From Geobacter sp. (lineage in GTDB: Bacteria > Desulfobacterota > Desulfuromonadia > Geobacterales > Geobacteraceae), in contig RPRC01000273.1 of NCBI GenBank assembly GCA_003857395.1, forward strand, positions 1 to 7,589: a DNA stretch of 7,589 nucleotides, written 5' to 3'. The position numbers and the translations under genes are program-made. Shown piece after piece: positions 6,135 through 7,589 of the stretch; position 1 is the stretch's first letter; every line of letters begins with the position of its first letter. The notes beneath the pieces were generated by a model. That model was given only the letters and a program-made list of their open reading frames with translations, made no database searches and was not told the origin of the DNA.

Positions 6135-7073
6135 TTAGAGCTTCTTGTTTATCCGCAGGGCGGTTTCCAGTGCTCTTCTTCCATCCTCGCCCGTCACAAC
6201 GGGCGTCGAGTGACCGGCAACCGATTCAAGAAAAGATTCTATTTCAGTTTTCAGGACGTCCCCTTGGCCCAACTGCCGCTGATCAATGGCAACATTTGGA
6301 ATACCCGGAAACATCTCTCCTTCACCTTTTCGGAATATCGCAACCTTCTTATTCTGAAAATCTAGTGTTATATAGGCATCAGACTGAAAGATACGCATCC
6401 GTCGTTCACTTTTGAGACTGATCCGGCTTGCGGTAACGTTGGCGACGCAGCCGTTTTCAAACTGGATGCGGGCATTGGTAATATCCTCTTCCTCGGTGAA
6501 TACCGGAGCACCGATGGAATCAATCCTTTTAATCGGGGACTTGATCAGGTGCTGAATAATATCGATATCATGAATCATGAGGTCGAGCACCACATTAACA
6601 TCAGTACCTCGAGTCTTAAACGGAGCTATCCGGATAGACTCGATGAATCTTGGCTCTTTCAGAATGCCATCCAGAGCCAAGACAACAGGATTAAAGCGCT
6701 CCAAATGGCCAACCTGAAGTACTGCACCAGTTTCATGTGCTATCCGAATCAGTTCATCCGCTTCTTCAAGGGTCGTGGTTATCGGTTTTTCAAGCAGAAT
6801 GCTTGTCCCCTGGAGGAGAAAGTCCCTGGCTACATCAAAATGACATTGCGTTGGTACGGAGATGCTGACAGCATCTACCATGGGCATAATATCTTTATAA
6901 TTGGTAAATGCCTTTGTTCCTAAACGAACGGCGACTGATTCGGCTCGCTCAGGATCCACGTCAACGACGGCGACCAGTTCGGAATTCGGGATCACGGCAT
7001 ACTTTTCCGCATGGAAGCCTCCAAGATAACCAACCCCAACAACGGCAGTCCGCAGCTTTTTGTTTAGCGACAT
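6135..7073 (-). CDS. gnnA: Gfo/Idh/MocA dehydrogenase, probable GnnA
   Basis: This is a 312-residue NAD(P)-dependent sugar-nucleotide dehydrogenase. By context it oxidises the 3-hydroxyl of the GlcNAc in UDP-GlcNAc to a ketone, which GnnB then aminates. The N-terminal Rossmann fold has VVGVGYLGGFHA with GxGxxG at 13-18 and an acidic strand end, AVVDVD (35-40). Gfo/Idh catalytic-domain features follow: EKP (95-97, Lys96), VGHLERFNP (121-129) and DLMIHDID (164-171), whose Asp164 and His168 match the family's DxxxH pair. The ATG overlaps the last 10 nt of lpxA, with AAAGGGG just upstream, so the two are translationally coupled. This coupling is the strongest evidence that the enzyme serves LpxA. 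Without biochemical proof a different sugar substrate remains possible, since WbpB-type enzymes share this fold. Confidence 0.88.
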   Translation of the reverse strand: MSLNKKLRTAVVGVGYLGGFHAEKYAVIPNSELVAVVDVDPERAESVAVRLGTKAFTNYKDIMPMVDAVSISVPTQCHFDVARDFLLQGTSILLEKPITTTLEEADELIRIAHETGAVLQVGHLERFNPVVLALDGILKEPRFIESIRIAPFKTRGTDVNVVLDLMIHDIDIIQHLIKSPIKRIDSIGAPVFTEEEDITNARIQFENGCVANVTASRISLKSERRMRIFQSDAYITLDFQNKKVAIFRKGEGEMFPGIPNVAIDQRQLGQGDVLKTEIESFLESVAGHSTPVVTGEDGRRALETALRINKKL

Positions 7074-7589
7074 AGGCCCCTTTCCGATTTTTCAGCAAAA
7101 ACGGTAAAACGCTCGATTTCCGGCGATAGAGGGATCTCGCTGCGAACCTTGCGAAGAGACTCTTCCAGCCGCAACCCAGAACGAATGATGATCCTGTAGG
7201 CTTTCTTAATGTTTGAAATGACCTCCGGTGAAAAGCCGCGTCGTTTCAGTCCAACGGTATTAAGGCCGGCCGACGTGGCACGGTTCCCACTTGCTACGGT
7301 GTAAGGAAGAACATCCTGCCCGACCATGGCACCTCCCGACAACATGGAACTTTCTCCAACCCGGGTAAACTGATGCACGGCAGAAAGTCCCCCGAGGATG
7401 GCAAAATCTTCCACCGTTACGTGGCCGGCAAGCGTAGAACCATTGGCCATAATTACATGGTTCCCGATATGACAGTCATGGGCAACATGGCAATAGGCCA
7501 TAAAGAGATTATTGTTACCGATTGTCGTTTCTCCGTCGCCGGTTACGGTACCCAGGTGAATGGTTGCAAACTCGCGGATGATATTACCG
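7064..7589 (-). CDS. lpxA: UDP-GlcNAc(3N) acyltransferase LpxA, C-terminal part
   Basis: LpxA transfers a 3-hydroxyacyl chain from acyl-ACP to the 3-position of UDP-GlcNAc (or of UDP-GlcNAc3N), the first step of lipid A synthesis, as a cytosolic trimer. The last 174 residues are visible. The missing 5' end corresponds to the first 88 residues of the 262-residue E. coli enzyme. The reading frame extends to 7588 and begins GNIIREFATIHLGT, so the Met at 7501 is internal. Hexapeptide-repeat beta-helix sequence is followed by the helical tail (GLKRRGFSPEV...KAYRIIIRSG). CHVAHDC carries the equivalents of E. coli His122 and catalytic His125. LAGH holds the His144 equivalent and AVHQF the His160/Gln161 pair. 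The position of the acyl-length-setting Gly173 is also Gly. The stop overlaps the start of gnnA. Confidence 0.97.
   Translation of the reverse strand, partial: GNIIREFATIHLGTVTGDGETTIGNNNLFMAYCHVAHDCHIGNHVIMANGSTLAGHVTVEDFAILGGLSAVHQFTRVGESSMLSGGAMVGQDVLPYTVASGNRATSAGLNTVGLKRRGFSPEVISNIKKAYRIIIRSGLRLEESLRKVRSEIPLSPEIERFTVFAEKSERGLCR

Noticed and set aside
6041..6415. Plus-strand frames of about 100-124 codons over the gnnA 3' end and the spacer
   Set aside because: They are antisense to conserved GnnA sequence and have no recognisable motif or translation signal.
4840..7073. gnnA/gnnB as O-antigen sugar genes (WbpB/WbpE or QdtB type)
   Set aside because: Sequence alone cannot exclude it, but the 10-nt overlap with lpxA and the position before lpxB favour the lipid A role. 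No other O-antigen genes are in the window.

Overview
The window is a lipopolysaccharide core / lipid A gene block, with every recognisable gene on the minus strand. In transcription order (right to left) it holds: lpxA (5' end cut off by the window), a Gfo/Idh/MocA dehydrogenase (gnnA), a DegT/DnrJ/EryC1 PLP aminotransferase (gnnB), a seven-repeat RCC1 lipoprotein, lpxB, msbA, and the first 96 codons of waaA/kdtA. The protein sequences and the gene order suggest a Gram-negative bacterium, most likely a deltaproteobacterium of the Geobacter/Desulfuromonas type. That placement comes from recall of similar gene blocks, not from a search. Base composition looks close to balanced by eye and was not counted.

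Right part (about 4840-7589): lpxA and gnnA overlap by 10 nt, and gnnB follows after a gap of about 190 nt. A dehydrogenase plus an aminotransferase beside lpxA is the arrangement known from Acidithiobacillus ferrooxidans. There GnnA oxidises C3 of the GlcNAc in UDP-GlcNAc and GnnB aminates it, giving UDP-GlcNAc3N, which LpxA acylates through an amide bond. The window therefore predicts a lipid A that is at least partly amide-linked at the 3/3' positions.

Middle (about 3296-4840): an RCC1 beta-propeller lipoprotein sits between gnnB and lpxB. A 234-nt spacer separates it from lpxB. The spacer holds a plausible sigma70-type promoter, a perfect 10-bp inverted repeat enclosing 131 nt and ending at a T-run, and a strong Shine-Dalgarno for the GTG start of lpxB.

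Left part (1-3295): lpxB and msbA are 3 nt apart and clearly co-expressed. waaA follows after 52 nt, with a stem-loop across the msbA stop codon and no visible Shine-Dalgarno. Together the genes cover first acylation of the sugar nucleotide (LpxA), supply of the diamino sugar (GnnA/GnnB), disaccharide formation (LpxB), Kdo addition (WaaA) and inner-membrane flipping of the finished core-lipid A (MsbA). The RCC1 lipoprotein has no known part in this pathway. It is either a passenger or an uncharacterised envelope component.
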